From CAYQNU01 sp964419055 (GTDB taxonomy: Bacteria; Bacteroidota; Bacteroidia; Flavobacteriales_D; Parvicellaceae), in NCBI GenBank assembly GCA_964419055.1, contig CAYQNU010000015.1, positions 47,450 to 111,449 of the forward strand: a DNA stretch of 64,000 bases, in the 5' to 3' direction. A program made the translations under genes and the position numbers. Shown in pieces: positions 53,531 through 62,991 of the stretch (its first letter is position 1; each line of letters opens with the position of its first letter). The notes under the pieces were generated by a model that searched no databases, had not been told where the DNA came from, and was given only the letters and a program-made list of their open reading frames with translations.

Positions 53531-53550
53531 AGGCTAAATAAACTATTATC

Positions 53551-54348
53551 CTATTTAATATTTATCGAAAACAAATCATCATCTAAAGTAACGTTGGCCT
53601 CATTTTCACATCCTCCCGCACCAAAATCAAGTACTTGAGTGGTATTTTTATCATTTACAATTTCTACTTTTCCAATAGAAAAATAACTACACGACATATA
53701 TCTCGTAATTTGTTTATTTAGAACATCATAAGTTGCACCGTTTCTATTTACAAAAACATTTTCGTCAGAGACTACCAAAACATTGTCATTTAGTTTTTCA
53801 AATTCAGCACCTAAGTCAATGGAATAATTTAAAAAAGCATCATACGAAATGTTATCTCCATCCACAGATATTGAAAAATTAGAAGTTGACACTGTGTATT
53901 CATTTACACCTATACGCGTTATGGCAACACTCCCATTTAATATTGAATTTCCTATTTTAAATTCATCAAAACTCATTCGAATATTTCCACCAGCAACGGA
54001 AGAATAGTTATAAACCGTACACAAAATCATTCCATCTTTTACAAAACCATCTTTGTCCAAACAATTGTCAAAATCTAATTCAAACACAATTGGTCCGTTA
54101 CTTATAAGAGCCGTATCGCCCAAAACTAAATTAGCTGAGGCACAACAATTTAACGTATCTTCTTGATTCTTTAATACAGAATTGAAATACGCTTTTGTAG
54201 AAGTAATATGGATAAATAAAGGTAATATGGAAGACAAATCATTTTGATATAAGGCATAATCCTTAGAGACTTGTATATTTTTCTCTCGTTGTTTTTTACA
54301 ACTGAAAAAAAAGACACTTATTACTAAAACAAAAATGACAACTCTCAT
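53551..54348 (-). CDS. lipoprotein, function unknown
   Basis: 265 residues with lipoprotein signal MRVVIFVLVISVFFFSCKKQ (lipidated cysteine in FFFSC). The mature protein is acidic with many short strands and three CC-like cysteines (NCCAS, DNCLDK, MSCSYF); overall an all-beta fold is likely. I recognise no domain. Its -7 box (CAAAGATA on the plus strand, 54353-54360) ends four bases before the ATG, which predicts a leaderless transcript. Confidence 0.72.
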   Translation of the reverse strand: MRVVIFVLVISVFFFSCKKQREKNIQVSKDYALYQNDLSSILPLFIHITSTKAYFNSVLKNQEDTLNCCASANLVLGDTALISNGPIVFELDFDNCLDKDGFVKDGMILCTVYNYSSVAGGNIRMSFDEFKIGNSILNGSVAITRIGVNEYTVSTSNFSISVDGDNISYDAFLNYSIDLGAEFEKLNDNVLVVSDENVFVNRNGATYDVLNKQITRYMSCSYFSIGKVEIVNDKNTTQVLDFGAGGCENEANVTLDDDLFSINIK

Positions 54349-54352
54349 TTTG

Positions 54353-54360
54353 CAAAGATA
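54353..54360 (-). promoter_or_regulatory. -7 box TATCTTTG immediately before an ATG
   Basis: Minus-strand TATCTTTG followed by CAAA and then the ATG of the lipoprotein gene. The same layout occurs at ruvX (37815-37829). The predicted start of transcription falls on or very near the start codon. Confidence 0.5.
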
Positions 54361-54429
54361 TTACAAAAAAATGAATATAAAATTCAATTAATCATCAAAT
54401 AAAAATAAGAAATTGGTTAAAAAAGCCGC

Positions 54430-54437
54430 TATCTTTG
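54430..54437 (+). promoter_or_regulatory. -7 promoter element TATCTTTG
   Basis: TATCTTTG lies 24 bases before the methyltransferase start, in the divergent region with the lipoprotein gene. Confidence 0.5.
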
Positions 54438-54461
54438 CAATAACAAAAACGAAATATTTTC

Positions 54462-55205
54462 ATGCAACAAAAAGAGTGGTACGAAGAGTGGTTTGATTCG
54501 AAGTATTATCACATACTTTATCAACATAGAGATGACAGCGATGCCCAATTATTGATTGACAACTTGTATGACTATTTAGAATTAAAAAATAACGATTTTG
54601 TTGCAGATATAGCTTGTGGAAAGGGTCGTCATGCAATATTATTGAATCAAAAAAACTTACATGTAATTGGTACTGATTTATCTGAAAACAGTATCGAATT
54701 TGCCAAACAATTTGCAAATAAAACGCTACAATTTGAAGTGAATGATATGCGTAATCCTTTACCTTATCAATTTGACGTACTGTTTAATTTATTTACGAGT
54801 TTTGGTTATTTTAACTGCCATAATGAAAATTTGGCCGTACTCCATTCTTTTAAAAAGATGCTAAAACCAGAAGGATATTTTGTAATTGACTTTTTTAACG
54901 CTAATAAAGTAGCCTCTTCATTAATTCAAAATGAGAGTATTATAGTACAAAATATTCAATTCAATTTGACCCGTTCTATCAGAAATGAATGTATTGTAAA
55001 AGAAATTGATTTTTGTGTAAACGAAAAAAAATACCACTTTGAAGAGCGTGTTCAACTCTTAACTCTTCAAAATTTTGAACAACTTTTTGAATGGGCATCC
55101 ATGGAAATTAAAGCCGTTTTTGGGAATTATGAATTGGAACCGTTTGATGAAAATTCAAGTGATCGTTTGATTCTGATTGGTAAACACAAAAGTCAAAAAC
55201 AATAA
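54462..55205 (+). CDS. class I SAM-dependent methyltransferase
   Basis: 247 residues with the SAM-binding motif I VADIACGKGRHAILL, DLSENSIEFAKQF, motif near NDMRNPLPYQFDVLFNLFTSFGYF and a C-terminal half without a recognised acceptor domain. The acceptor is unknown; the Leu/Phe-rich C-terminus and small size suggest a small-molecule or quinone-type substrate, but this is not shown. Divergent from the lipoprotein gene, with its own -7 box. Confidence 0.82.
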   Translation: MQQKEWYEEWFDSKYYHILYQHRDDSDAQLLIDNLYDYLELKNNDFVADIACGKGRHAILLNQKNLHVIGTDLSENSIEFAKQFANKTLQFEVNDMRNPLPYQFDVLFNLFTSFGYFNCHNENLAVLHSFKKMLKPEGYFVIDFFNANKVASSLIQNESIIVQNIQFNLTRSIRNECIVKEIDFCVNEKKYHFEERVQLLTLQNFEQLFEWASMEIKAVFGNYELEPFDENSSDRLILIGKHKSQKQ

Positions 55206-55270
55206 TGGTTGTTTGATTAAATGGTTTAAAAATCACCTTATTTTCTATTCGATTGTTAAAATGTAGCCGT

Positions 55271-55308
55271 TATATTTGTTAATGATTCATTTCTTTCTGT
55301 TACCTTTG
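55271..55308 (+). promoter_or_regulatory. promoter region of the TPR-comA-popT-aroE-MATE operon
   Basis: TATATTTG (55271-55278) and TACCTTTG (55301-55308) both fit TAnnTTTG. The TTTG of the first, 22 bases before the second, may alternatively be its -33 element. The start codon is at 55338. Confidence 0.5.
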
Positions 55309-55337
55309 TAGTAAGAATTAACGCAAAAGCATAGTTC

Positions 55338-56747
55338 ATGAGAGAAAGTTTTGATGACGAAGACGACAACGAAGATTTAGGCTACTCCCCAGTTGAAAAG
55401 TATGAACAAATGCTTTCAAATAACGAATTTGCATATTTTGATGTTGAAGAATTAGAACATATTGTAGAGTATTACCTTGATAATGAAGAATACCATAAGG
55501 CTTTAGAAGCTTGTGATTTTGGATTGAATCAACATAATGATGATGCTTCTTTACTTATTCTTAAAAGTGAAATTTACTTAGACTTAGATCAATCGAAAAA
55601 AGCATTAGAAGTGCTTCAAAAAACGATTTCACAAAACCCATTCAATCCTGATGTTTACATTGCAACAGGGAGTTTATATTCTCGACTAAAAAGTCCCAAA
55701 GAAGCTATTTACTATTACGAAAAAGCTTTGTCTTTATTGGAAGAAGATGAAAAAGAAGAAGTATTGTTGGATATTGCTTTTGAATATCAAAATTCACGGC
55801 AATTTGATTTAGCATTAAAATATCTTCAAGAATCATTAAGCATCAATCCTCAAAATGAAACAGCCATGTTTGAAATTGGATTGTGCTACAGTGAACTGGA
55901 TAGAGACGATGAATCCGTAAATTACTTTAACCAATATTTAGATGAAAATCCCTATTCCTATATTGGTTGGTTTAATTTAGCCAATAGTTATATGAAAAAA
56001 TTGGATTACGACAACGCTATTTTTGCCTTTGATTACAGCATTGTTGTGAACGAATTTTTTCCTGCTGCCTATTATGGTAAAGCAAATGGATACATCCAAA
56101 AAGAGGAATATACAAAAGCTATTGAAGTCTTGAATGAAACTTTTGGATTGGAACAGCCGCATTCATTTGTATATTGCACCATTGGTGAGTGTTATGAAAA
56201 AATGGGCGAATTGAATAAATCGCTTTCATTTTATGAAAAAAGTATCGAAATTGACAAAACTTATGGAGATGCTTGGGTAGGTCTAGGGGTTGTTTACAAA
56301 TTGAAAGGAGACCTTCAAAAATCGCTCAAACATATAGAAAAAGCACTTCGAATTGAAGCCGACAATACCGATTATCTTAGTTTAAAAGCTGAGGTATTAG
56401 CCGAATTAGGAATGGCAGATGATGCATTAGATGTTTATCGAAAAATCATTATGATAGACAAATATGATGATGATGCGTGGTTTAATTTTGCTGAAGTATT
56501 AATTGAACAAAAATTATTAGGTGACGCCATTGACATTTTGGAATTAGGTTACGAACATACCCAATCGGATGAGCTCTTTTTTAGAATGTGCGCCTTATAT
56601 TTTGAGATGGAAGATGTAGAACTTGGATTGATAGAACTTGAAAAAGGCATTGAAAAGCATAAAGGTAATGTTTTAAAATTTGTAGAATATTATCCTGAAT
56701 ATGCCAAAAACAAAAAATTAAAAACACTTATTAAAAAATACTTATAG
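55338..56747 (+). CDS. cytosolic TPR-repeat protein
   Basis: 469 residues with an acidic N-terminus and about ten tetratricopeptide repeats throughout (for example HKALEACDFGLNQHND, YYEKALSLLEEDEKEE, NLANSYMKKLDYDNAIFAFDYSI). No signal peptide. It probably acts as a protein scaffold. It is the first gene of a tight five-gene run (intervals 3, 0, 17 and -4 bases) with comA, popT, aroE and a MATE gene. Confidence 0.88.
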   Translation: MRESFDDEDDNEDLGYSPVEKYEQMLSNNEFAYFDVEELEHIVEYYLDNEEYHKALEACDFGLNQHNDDASLLILKSEIYLDLDQSKKALEVLQKTISQNPFNPDVYIATGSLYSRLKSPKEAIYYYEKALSLLEEDEKEEVLLDIAFEYQNSRQFDLALKYLQESLSINPQNETAMFEIGLCYSELDRDDESVNYFNQYLDENPYSYIGWFNLANSYMKKLDYDNAIFAFDYSIVVNEFFPAAYYGKANGYIQKEEYTKAIEVLNETFGLEQPHSFVYCTIGECYEKMGELNKSLSFYEKSIEIDKTYGDAWVGLGVVYKLKGDLQKSLKHIEKALRIEADNTDYLSLKAEVLAELGMADDALDVYRKIIMIDKYDDDAWFNFAEVLIEQKLLGDAIDILELGYEHTQSDELFFRMCALYFEMEDVELGLIELEKGIEKHKGNVLKFVEYYPEYAKNKKLKTLIKKYL

Positions 56748-56750
56748 TAT

Positions 56751-57548
56751 ATGAATTTTGAATTATCACACATACCTGAAAGACCGGTAAAACCTAGAAA
56801 TGCTGGAATCACTATGATGATGGATAAAGGAATGAGTTTACGTGAAACTGAACATTTTATCGAATCATCGGCTCATCTTACCGATTTAGTTAAATTTGGT
56901 TTTGGAACTTCTTATATGAGTAACCATCTAAAAGAAAAAATTGAATTATACAAAAAGGCAGGTGTAAGACCTTACTTAGGGGGAACATTATTTGAAGCCT
57001 TCATTGTAAGAAACAATTTTAAGGGATACGTAAAACTAGTTACTGAATTAGGATTAGATTTAGTCGAAGTATCGGATGGATCAATAGTGCTTGATCACAA
57101 TGAAAAATGTGATTACATTAAAAAACTGTCAAAAAACTTTACAGTACTAAGCGAAGTGGGTAGTAAAGAAGCTGGAATATTAATCAGTCCAGCAAAATGG
57201 ATTAAAATGATGACCAACGAATTAGAAGCAGGTACTTGGAAATTAATTGCTGAAGGAAGAGAAAGTGGATCTGTTGGAATATTTAGACCGAACGGAAGCC
57301 CTCACACCATGCTTGTAAATAAAATTATTTCTAAAATAAAACCTGAAGATATTCTTTGGGAAGCACCCGTTAAGAATCAACAAGTGTGGTTTATCAATTT
57401 GTTTGGTCCTAACGTGAATCTTGGAAATATTGCTCCTTATGATGTTATATCTTTAGAATGTTTACGTTTAGGTTTGAGAGGTGACACCTTTTTCAATTAT
57501 CTACCAAAAAATATTGTAGAAGCTAAAAAACAAAAAGTAAACTCGTAA
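56751..57548 (+). CDS. comA: phosphosulfolactate synthase (ComA family)
   Basis: 265 residues: RPVKPRNAGITMMMDKGMSLRE, the DLVKFGFGTSYMS and LGGTLFEAFIVR strands, and LSEVGSKEAG. These follow the ComA TIM-barrel, which adds sulfite to phosphoenolpyruvate to form phosphosulfolactate in coenzyme M synthesis. Bacteroidota do not make coenzyme M, so sulfolactate or a sulfonate product is likelier, though no later enzymes (comB, comC) are in the window. It follows the TPR gene by three bases and abuts popT with no gap. Confidence 0.85.
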   Translation: MNFELSHIPERPVKPRNAGITMMMDKGMSLRETEHFIESSAHLTDLVKFGFGTSYMSNHLKEKIELYKKAGVRPYLGGTLFEAFIVRNNFKGYVKLVTELGLDLVEVSDGSIVLDHNEKCDYIKKLSKNFTVLSEVGSKEAGILISPAKWIKMMTNELEAGTWKLIAEGRESGSVGIFRPNGSPHTMLVNKIISKIKPEDILWEAPVKNQQVWFINLFGPNVNLGNIAPYDVISLECLRLGLRGDTFFNYLPKNIVEAKKQKVNS

Positions 57549-58511
57549 ATGGCTGAATTGTATAAAACCAAAACACCCATCCAATATGCATTACTTTCTT
57601 TGAAAGGTATGGCCATGGGTGCGGCTGATGTTGTTCCAGGTGTTTCGGGAGGTACCATAGCTTTCATAACAGGTATTTATGATGAGCTTTTGGGCAGTAT
57701 TAACAACATCAATTTTCAAGCACTAAAAACATTGAAATCTGAAGGAGTTAAGGCATTTTGGAAACACATAAATGGTAATTTCCTGGTTTTTCTTCTTTTA
57801 GGAATTGGGTTAAGTATTGCTTCATTGGCAAAACTCATATCCTATTTAATGGATGAACATGCCATTGGATTATGGAGTTTCTTTTTTGGTTTGGTAACAG
57901 CCAGTATTTTTTATGTTGCCCAACAAGTATCTAAATGGAATGTTCTTAATGTGATTGGTTTTATTTTAGGTGCATTTTTCGCCTATTTAATAACCGAAAT
58001 TCCTCCATTACAGCAATCTGGTGAACTTTGGTTTATATTTGTTTCAGGGTTAATAGCCATTTGCGCTATGATATTGCCGGGTATTTCAGGTAGTTTCATT
58101 TTACTAATTTTAGGTTCTTATGAAATCATAATTAATGCAATAAAGTCAATAAACATTTCTATAATGGCTATTTTTGCAACGGGTTGTGTAATCGGTTTAT
58201 TATCTTTTTCCAGAGTATTAAAATGGCTGTTAGATAAACACAGAAATAGTACAATCGCAGTATTATCGGGATTTTTATTGGGTTCATTAAATAAAATCTG
58301 GCCTTGGAAAATTAATGTCGGAGAAGCCTTATACACCCATTCTAATGGTAAAGAAGAGTTCATTACAAAAAATGTTTCCCCAATAGGTTTTGAAGGAGAT
58401 AATCAGCTAATATTAGCCATTTCGTTATTCCTCGTAGGTTTTGTTTTGATTTTTGCAATGGAAATAATTGCCAAAAAATTAAATTCTTCACAATCTAAAT
58501 CAACTAAATAG
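57549..58511 (+). CDS. DUF368 family undecaprenyl-phosphate translocase (PopT-like)
   Basis: 320 residues, eight or nine hydrophobic helices. The two inverted half-repeats are visible as MGAADVVPGVSGGTIAFITG near the start and MILPGISGSFILLILGSY about 150 residues later. DUF368 proteins were recently shown to recycle undecaprenyl phosphate across the inner membrane in Vibrio and Staphylococcus. Stop of comA and start here are adjacent, so they are coupled. The basic cytosolic tail is short. Confidence 0.87.
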   Translation: MAELYKTKTPIQYALLSLKGMAMGAADVVPGVSGGTIAFITGIYDELLGSINNINFQALKTLKSEGVKAFWKHINGNFLVFLLLGIGLSIASLAKLISYLMDEHAIGLWSFFFGLVTASIFYVAQQVSKWNVLNVIGFILGAFFAYLITEIPPLQQSGELWFIFVSGLIAICAMILPGISGSFILLILGSYEIIINAIKSINISIMAIFATGCVIGLLSFSRVLKWLLDKHRNSTIAVLSGFLLGSLNKIWPWKINVGEALYTHSNGKEEFITKNVSPIGFEGDNQLILAISLFLVGFVLIFAMEIIAKKLNSSQSKSTK

Positions 58512-58528
58512 CACCAAAAAACACCAAA

Positions 58529-59290
58529 ATGAATACAATAGGACTTTTGGGCAAACAATTGGGGCATTCGTTTTCAAAGGACTATTTTTCAAAAAAGTTT
58601 ATCGAATTATCAATTGAAAATGAGTGGAGCTATGAAAACATAGAAATCGACTCATTGGATTCTCTGTTTGCCGTCATTCGTGAGCGTAAACTTATAGGTT
58701 TTAATGTTACCGTTCCTTATAAAATAGCCATTCTTCCTTTATTAAACGAATTGGATGATTCAGCCAAAGAAATTGGAGCAGTAAATACGGTTAAAGTTAC
58801 CCATACTCCTGATGGAAATTTCACACTAAAAGGATACAATACAGATGCTTTCGGTTTTCACCAACTCATTAAACCCTTTTTAGAACTTCATCATGAAAGA
58901 GCACTTATTTTAGGAACAGGTGGTGCAAGTAAAGCGGTTCAATACATAATGAAACAATATGGTATTCCATTTTTACTAGTCAGCAGAACCCCAAAAAATA
59001 ATCAAGAAATCAGTTGGGATACTATTAATGAGTATGTACTAAAGCATCATTTGGTCATCATCAACACCACACCAATTGGAATGTTCCCTAATATAAATGA
59101 CTTTCCAAAAATTCCTTACCAGTTTTTGACAACCAAACATTTACTAATTGATTTAGTTTATAATCCACCAATTACTCAATTTTTAACTAAAGGTAAAGAG
59201 AATAACTCAGCTATTTTAGGTGGTCTAACTATGCTGCATCAACAAGCGGAGAAAGCTTGGAAAATCTTTAGGAACGAATACCAAAGATGA
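58529..59290 (+). CDS. aroE: shikimate dehydrogenase
   Basis: 253 residues. The substrate domain starts IGLLGKQLGHSFSKDYFSKKF (binds shikimate) and has NVTVPYK with the catalytic lysine, GAVNTV and, in the NADP domain, LGTGGASKAVQY and NTTPIGMFPN. It reduces dehydroshikimate in aromatic amino-acid synthesis. Its stop overlaps the start of the MATE gene (ATGA). Confidence 0.93.
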   Translation: MNTIGLLGKQLGHSFSKDYFSKKFIELSIENEWSYENIEIDSLDSLFAVIRERKLIGFNVTVPYKIAILPLLNELDDSAKEIGAVNTVKVTHTPDGNFTLKGYNTDAFGFHQLIKPFLELHHERALILGTGGASKAVQYIMKQYGIPFLLVSRTPKNNQEISWDTINEYVLKHHLVIINTTPIGMFPNINDFPKIPYQFLTTKHLLIDLVYNPPITQFLTKGKENNSAILGGLTMLHQQAEKAWKIFRNEYQR

Positions 59291-60618
59291 TAGCTGCAAA
59301 CACCTATAAAAACATTTGGAAAATTTCATTACCCATTATTTTAAGTGGAGTAGCGCAAAACATTGTCAATGTTACGGATACAGCATTTTTGGGTCAAGTG
59401 GGCGAAATTGAATTGGGAGCCGCTGGTAATGCAGGTATTTTTTATTATGTATTAGCACTAACAGGAATGGGATTTACCATTGGTAGCCAAATTGTTATTG
59501 GAAGAAGAAACGGAGAAGGGAAATTAGGTGAAATAGGGAATTTAATAGATCATACCCTCTATTTTGTTATTGCCATAGGAATAATAACTTTTGGAATATT
59601 TCAATTATTATCTCCACTTTTTTTTGAGTTAGTAATTCAATCAAAATCTATCTTAGAAGAAGCAGTTAAGTTTATCCAAGTGAGGTCATTTGGAATTATT
59701 TTCGCTTTTATCAATTTTGCTTTTATGGCATTTTTTGTTGGTATTACTAAAACTAAAGTACTAACATACGCTACTATACTTATGTGTTTGGTAAATGTAG
59801 TACTCGATTATGCACTCATATTTGGACATTGGGGATTTCCTAAAATGGGTGTTGAAGGAGCAGCTTTGGCAACAGTAATATCAGAAGCTACTACTACCCT
59901 ATTTTATATTGTTTATATAAAACGTAATAAACTTGCTGAAGCTTATAATCTATTTCATTTCAAGGTTTTCGATAGCAAACTTATAAAAACAATGATGTCT
60001 ATCTCCTGGCCAATAATGTTGCAAAACTTTATGTCCATTGGTTCGTGGTTTGCTTTTTTTATGATCATTGAAAAAATGGGAGAAGAAGAACTAGCTGTTT
60101 CCCATATTATAAGAAGTATCTATATGGTACTCATGATTCCTTTGTTCGGATTCAGCAACGCTACAAATACGTTAGTCAGCAATTATATTGGTGCTGGAAG
60201 ACAAACAGAGATTTTAAATTTAATAGGCAAAATCAGTTTATTGAGTTTGATTTGCACTCTTGTAGCGGTTCAAGCAAATATCTTTTTTCCCTATGAAATT
60301 ATTGGATTTTACACTACTAAAACTTCCATTATTGAATCAACATTTGACACCTTGCAAGTCATTAATTTCAGTATGTTTTTTTTCTGTTTAGCCTATATTG
60401 TCTTTAGTGGAGTAACAGGTACAGGAAACACAAAAATTTCACTCATAATTGAAGCAATTAACATTACCATTTATCTTTCCAGCGCATTTATTTTAGTAAA
60501 TTATTTTGACCCTTCCATAGACCAAGTATGGTATTCTGAATTTATTTATTTTACTTTTTTAGGAATAATGTCCTTTTTTTACTTGCGATCTGGACATTGG
60601 AAAAAATTGGTGGTATAA
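59287..60618 (+). CDS. MATE-family efflux transporter
   Basis: 443 residues with 12 predicted hydrophobic helices. It carries the MATE hallmarks ISLPIILSGVAQNIVNVTDTAFLGQVG, and QIVIGRRNGEG in the first half, and GFSNATNTLVSNYIGAGR in the second. It likely exports cations or drugs in exchange for sodium or protons. Overlap of four bases with aroE ties it to the operon end; a bidirectional terminator follows. Confidence 0.9.
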   Translation: MIAANTYKNIWKISLPIILSGVAQNIVNVTDTAFLGQVGEIELGAAGNAGIFYYVLALTGMGFTIGSQIVIGRRNGEGKLGEIGNLIDHTLYFVIAIGIITFGIFQLLSPLFFELVIQSKSILEEAVKFIQVRSFGIIFAFINFAFMAFFVGITKTKVLTYATILMCLVNVVLDYALIFGHWGFPKMGVEGAALATVISEATTTLFYIVYIKRNKLAEAYNLFHFKVFDSKLIKTMMSISWPIMLQNFMSIGSWFAFFMIIEKMGEEELAVSHIIRSIYMVLMIPLFGFSNATNTLVSNYIGAGRQTEILNLIGKISLLSLICTLVAVQANIFFPYEIIGFYTTKTSIIESTFDTLQVINFSMFFFCLAYIVFSGVTGTGNTKISLIIEAINITIYLSSAFILVNYFDPSIDQVWYSEFIYFTFLGIMSFFYLRSGHWKKLVV

Positions 60619-60656
60619 AAAAAGCCTCGTAATTGAATAATTACGAGGCTTTATAA
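60614..60656. terminator. bidirectional terminator between convergent genes
   Basis: Perfect 14-base stem (60621-60634 with 60639-60652) and a GAAT loop, flanked by an A-run on the left and T-rich bases on the right, so it can serve both the MATE gene (plus) and the PorE-like gene (minus). Confidence 0.85.
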
Positions 60657-60671
60657 TTAGGTTGTTATTGA

Positions 60672-62924
60672 CTATTTATCAAATGAGCTAGGCCCTGTAG
60701 TTTTAACATTTACTTTGTCATTACCAGTTGATATCACTTTAAATTCTGTTCTACGATTTACAGCATGTTGCTCTTCTGTATATACTGGTTGGTTTTTACC
60801 TTCACAAGCACAGCCATTAATGATTTTATTCTCACCATATCCTTTTCCATAAATACGATCCGGATTGATAATACGTTCTTTAATGTATGCAGCTGAAGAT
60901 TTTGCTCTTTTATCAGATAACGTTTCGTTATATTTAGCTGTACCTCTACAATCGGTGTGTGAACCAAGTTCGATCACCATATTTGGGTATTTGTTCATGA
61001 TCTCTACTATTTTATCCAACTCCACAGCAGCATCTTTACGGATGTTGTATTTGTTGTAATCAAAATTAATTGGATTTATTTGAACCATTTCAGAAAGATC
61101 TTTAACCTCAGGATCCATTCCAAAATCCAATTTTACATGTACATCATATTGACCAGGTTTAACAAAATGTTCGTTATATGTCAACGTTTTTGTTAAATAT
61201 CCTTCACGAATTAAAGTAAAATTATAACTTCCTTTATCGTTAATCTTTTTATCTGTTAAACCTTTTCTGTAATCACCTGTTTCAGGAGTTGATATTTCTA
61301 CTTTTTCACCCGTAAAATTATCTACGATTATCAATTTAACTGCTTCTAATGGTTTTCCTGTTTTTTTGTCCGTCACTAATGCATATAATGATAATCCTGG
61401 ATCTTTTTCAAGGATAACATCGGCAACAATTTCAAATTCAGTTGACGTTGAAGAAACAGTATTTTCACCATCAAAATATTTTTCTTTAACCCCTAATAAT
61501 TTGAAGGTTTTATCGGGTTCAACAACGAATTTATATTTTCCGTCTTCAGTAGTTGTTACGGTTTGTAATACAGCACCAGCATCATCAAATAAATCAACCT
61601 TCACGTTTGCAAGTATATTACCTTCTTTATCTAAAGCGGTACCAATGATTTGTTTACCAAAATTAAATGGTTTCAATAGTTCAAAAGAATAAATATCGTC
61701 ATCTCCTTTACCTCCGTCTCTATTTGAGGTAAAATATCCTTTACTCATTTTTTCATCCACAATTAATGCAAAATCGTCATATCTTGTATTCATTGGAGTT
61801 CCAGCATTTAATACCTTAACAAATTCACCATCTCCCATATCAGGTGATATATAGATGTCCAAACCTCCTAGACCAATATGTCCATTACTTGCGTAAAACA
61901 AGATACCTTGTTCCTCTTGATAGAAAGGAAACATTTCGTCTCCTTCCGTATTTACAGCATCGCCTAAATTTACCGCTTCACCCCAAGTACCATCATCTTT
62001 TTTGGCAATTCTGTAAATATCTACACCGCCAATTCCTCCTGGCATATCACTTGCAAAATACATAACTTTTCCATCAGCACTCAAACAAGGATGTCCACAA
62101 GAATACTCACTGTTATTTAATTTAAAGGCCTCCTCTTTTCCCCATTTACCTTTATCATCAACAGTTGCAAAATACAATTGTAATTTAACAGTTCCGTCCT
62201 CACTCTTCGTTTTTGGGTCATTGCGTGTAAATGCCATCAAAGTACCTTCTGCATTGAAAGACGCAGGTCCATCATGTAGTTTGGCATTTAAACTTTTATT
62301 CAACTGTTTTGGTTCTTTTAGCTGACCATTATCAATATCAGATGCATATAAATCTAAAAATGGAAGATTGTTCCAATTGTAACTTCTTTTCACACTTGAT
62401 GCTCCACCACGTGTACTAGCAAATACTATTTGCTGTTTGAAATACGCTGGTCCAAAATCTTGGTTGTCTGTGTTTACGTCAAGAACATTAATTTTATAAC
62501 GACCTTCATCTTTATGTAAATTAGATAGTTGATCCGAATTGCTTACATAACTAATTGCACGTTTATCATTTGGAGCTTTATCCTTGAATTTGTTCAAATA
62601 AACTATGCTTTCATCGTAATTTCCATTTAATCTCAATATTGAAGCATAATTAAAAATATCATTTGCTGTTGCATCTGAAGTATTGACAAATGCCTCATAG
62701 GCACTTTTGGCTTTGGCCACCTGATTGGTATTTCGGTAACTTTCAGCTAATCTTCTTTTACCTTCAATTGTCAATCCATCAACTTCAACATATTTTTCAA
62801 TGGCAGCTGCAAATGAATATCGTTCAAAATATTTATCTCCTTTTATTTCTTTACCACTTTTTTGAGCTACTACTTGAAAACTTATAGCTAAAATAGTTGT
62901 AACGAACAGCACTAATCTTTTCAT
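60672..62924 (-). CDS. PorE-like OmpA-family protein of the T9SS group
   Basis: 750 residues: signal peptide (ending VVAQKSG), N-terminal TPR-type helices (about 30-140), a WD40-like propeller (about 150-400, blades such as MYFASDMPGGIGGVDIY), a carboxypeptidase-regulatory-type beta domain (about 420-510) and an OmpA C-terminal domain (about 620-740, NYNKYNIRKDAAVELDKIV... HTDCRGTAKYN... YGKGYGE). This domain order matches PorE, which links the T9SS to peptidoglycan. Located 68 bases after a PorP/SprF gene, it is probably in the same operon. It may be an accessory homologue rather than the main PorE. Confidence 0.85.
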   Translation of the reverse strand: MKRLVLFVTTILAISFQVVAQKSGKEIKGDKYFERYSFAAAIEKYVEVDGLTIEGKRRLAESYRNTNQVAKAKSAYEAFVNTSDATANDIFNYASILRLNGNYDESIVYLNKFKDKAPNDKRAISYVSNSDQLSNLHKDEGRYKINVLDVNTDNQDFGPAYFKQQIVFASTRGGASSVKRSYNWNNLPFLDLYASDIDNGQLKEPKQLNKSLNAKLHDGPASFNAEGTLMAFTRNDPKTKSEDGTVKLQLYFATVDDKGKWGKEEAFKLNNSEYSCGHPCLSADGKVMYFASDMPGGIGGVDIYRIAKKDDGTWGEAVNLGDAVNTEGDEMFPFYQEEQGILFYASNGHIGLGGLDIYISPDMGDGEFVKVLNAGTPMNTRYDDFALIVDEKMSKGYFTSNRDGGKGDDDIYSFELLKPFNFGKQIIGTALDKEGNILANVKVDLFDDAGAVLQTVTTTEDGKYKFVVEPDKTFKLLGVKEKYFDGENTVSSTSTEFEIVADVILEKDPGLSLYALVTDKKTGKPLEAVKLIIVDNFTGEKVEISTPETGDYRKGLTDKKINDKGSYNFTLIREGYLTKTLTYNEHFVKPGQYDVHVKLDFGMDPEVKDLSEMVQINPINFDYNKYNIRKDAAVELDKIVEIMNKYPNMVIELGSHTDCRGTAKYNETLSDKRAKSSAAYIKERIINPDRIYGKGYGENKIINGCACEGKNQPVYTEEQHAVNRRTEFKVISTGNDKVNVKTTGPSSFDK

Positions 62925-62991
62925 CTTTTTGTTTTGTTTTTGAAATCAAATATCGATTTTCTATTGGTTTATTAGTATTTAAAATGGATAA

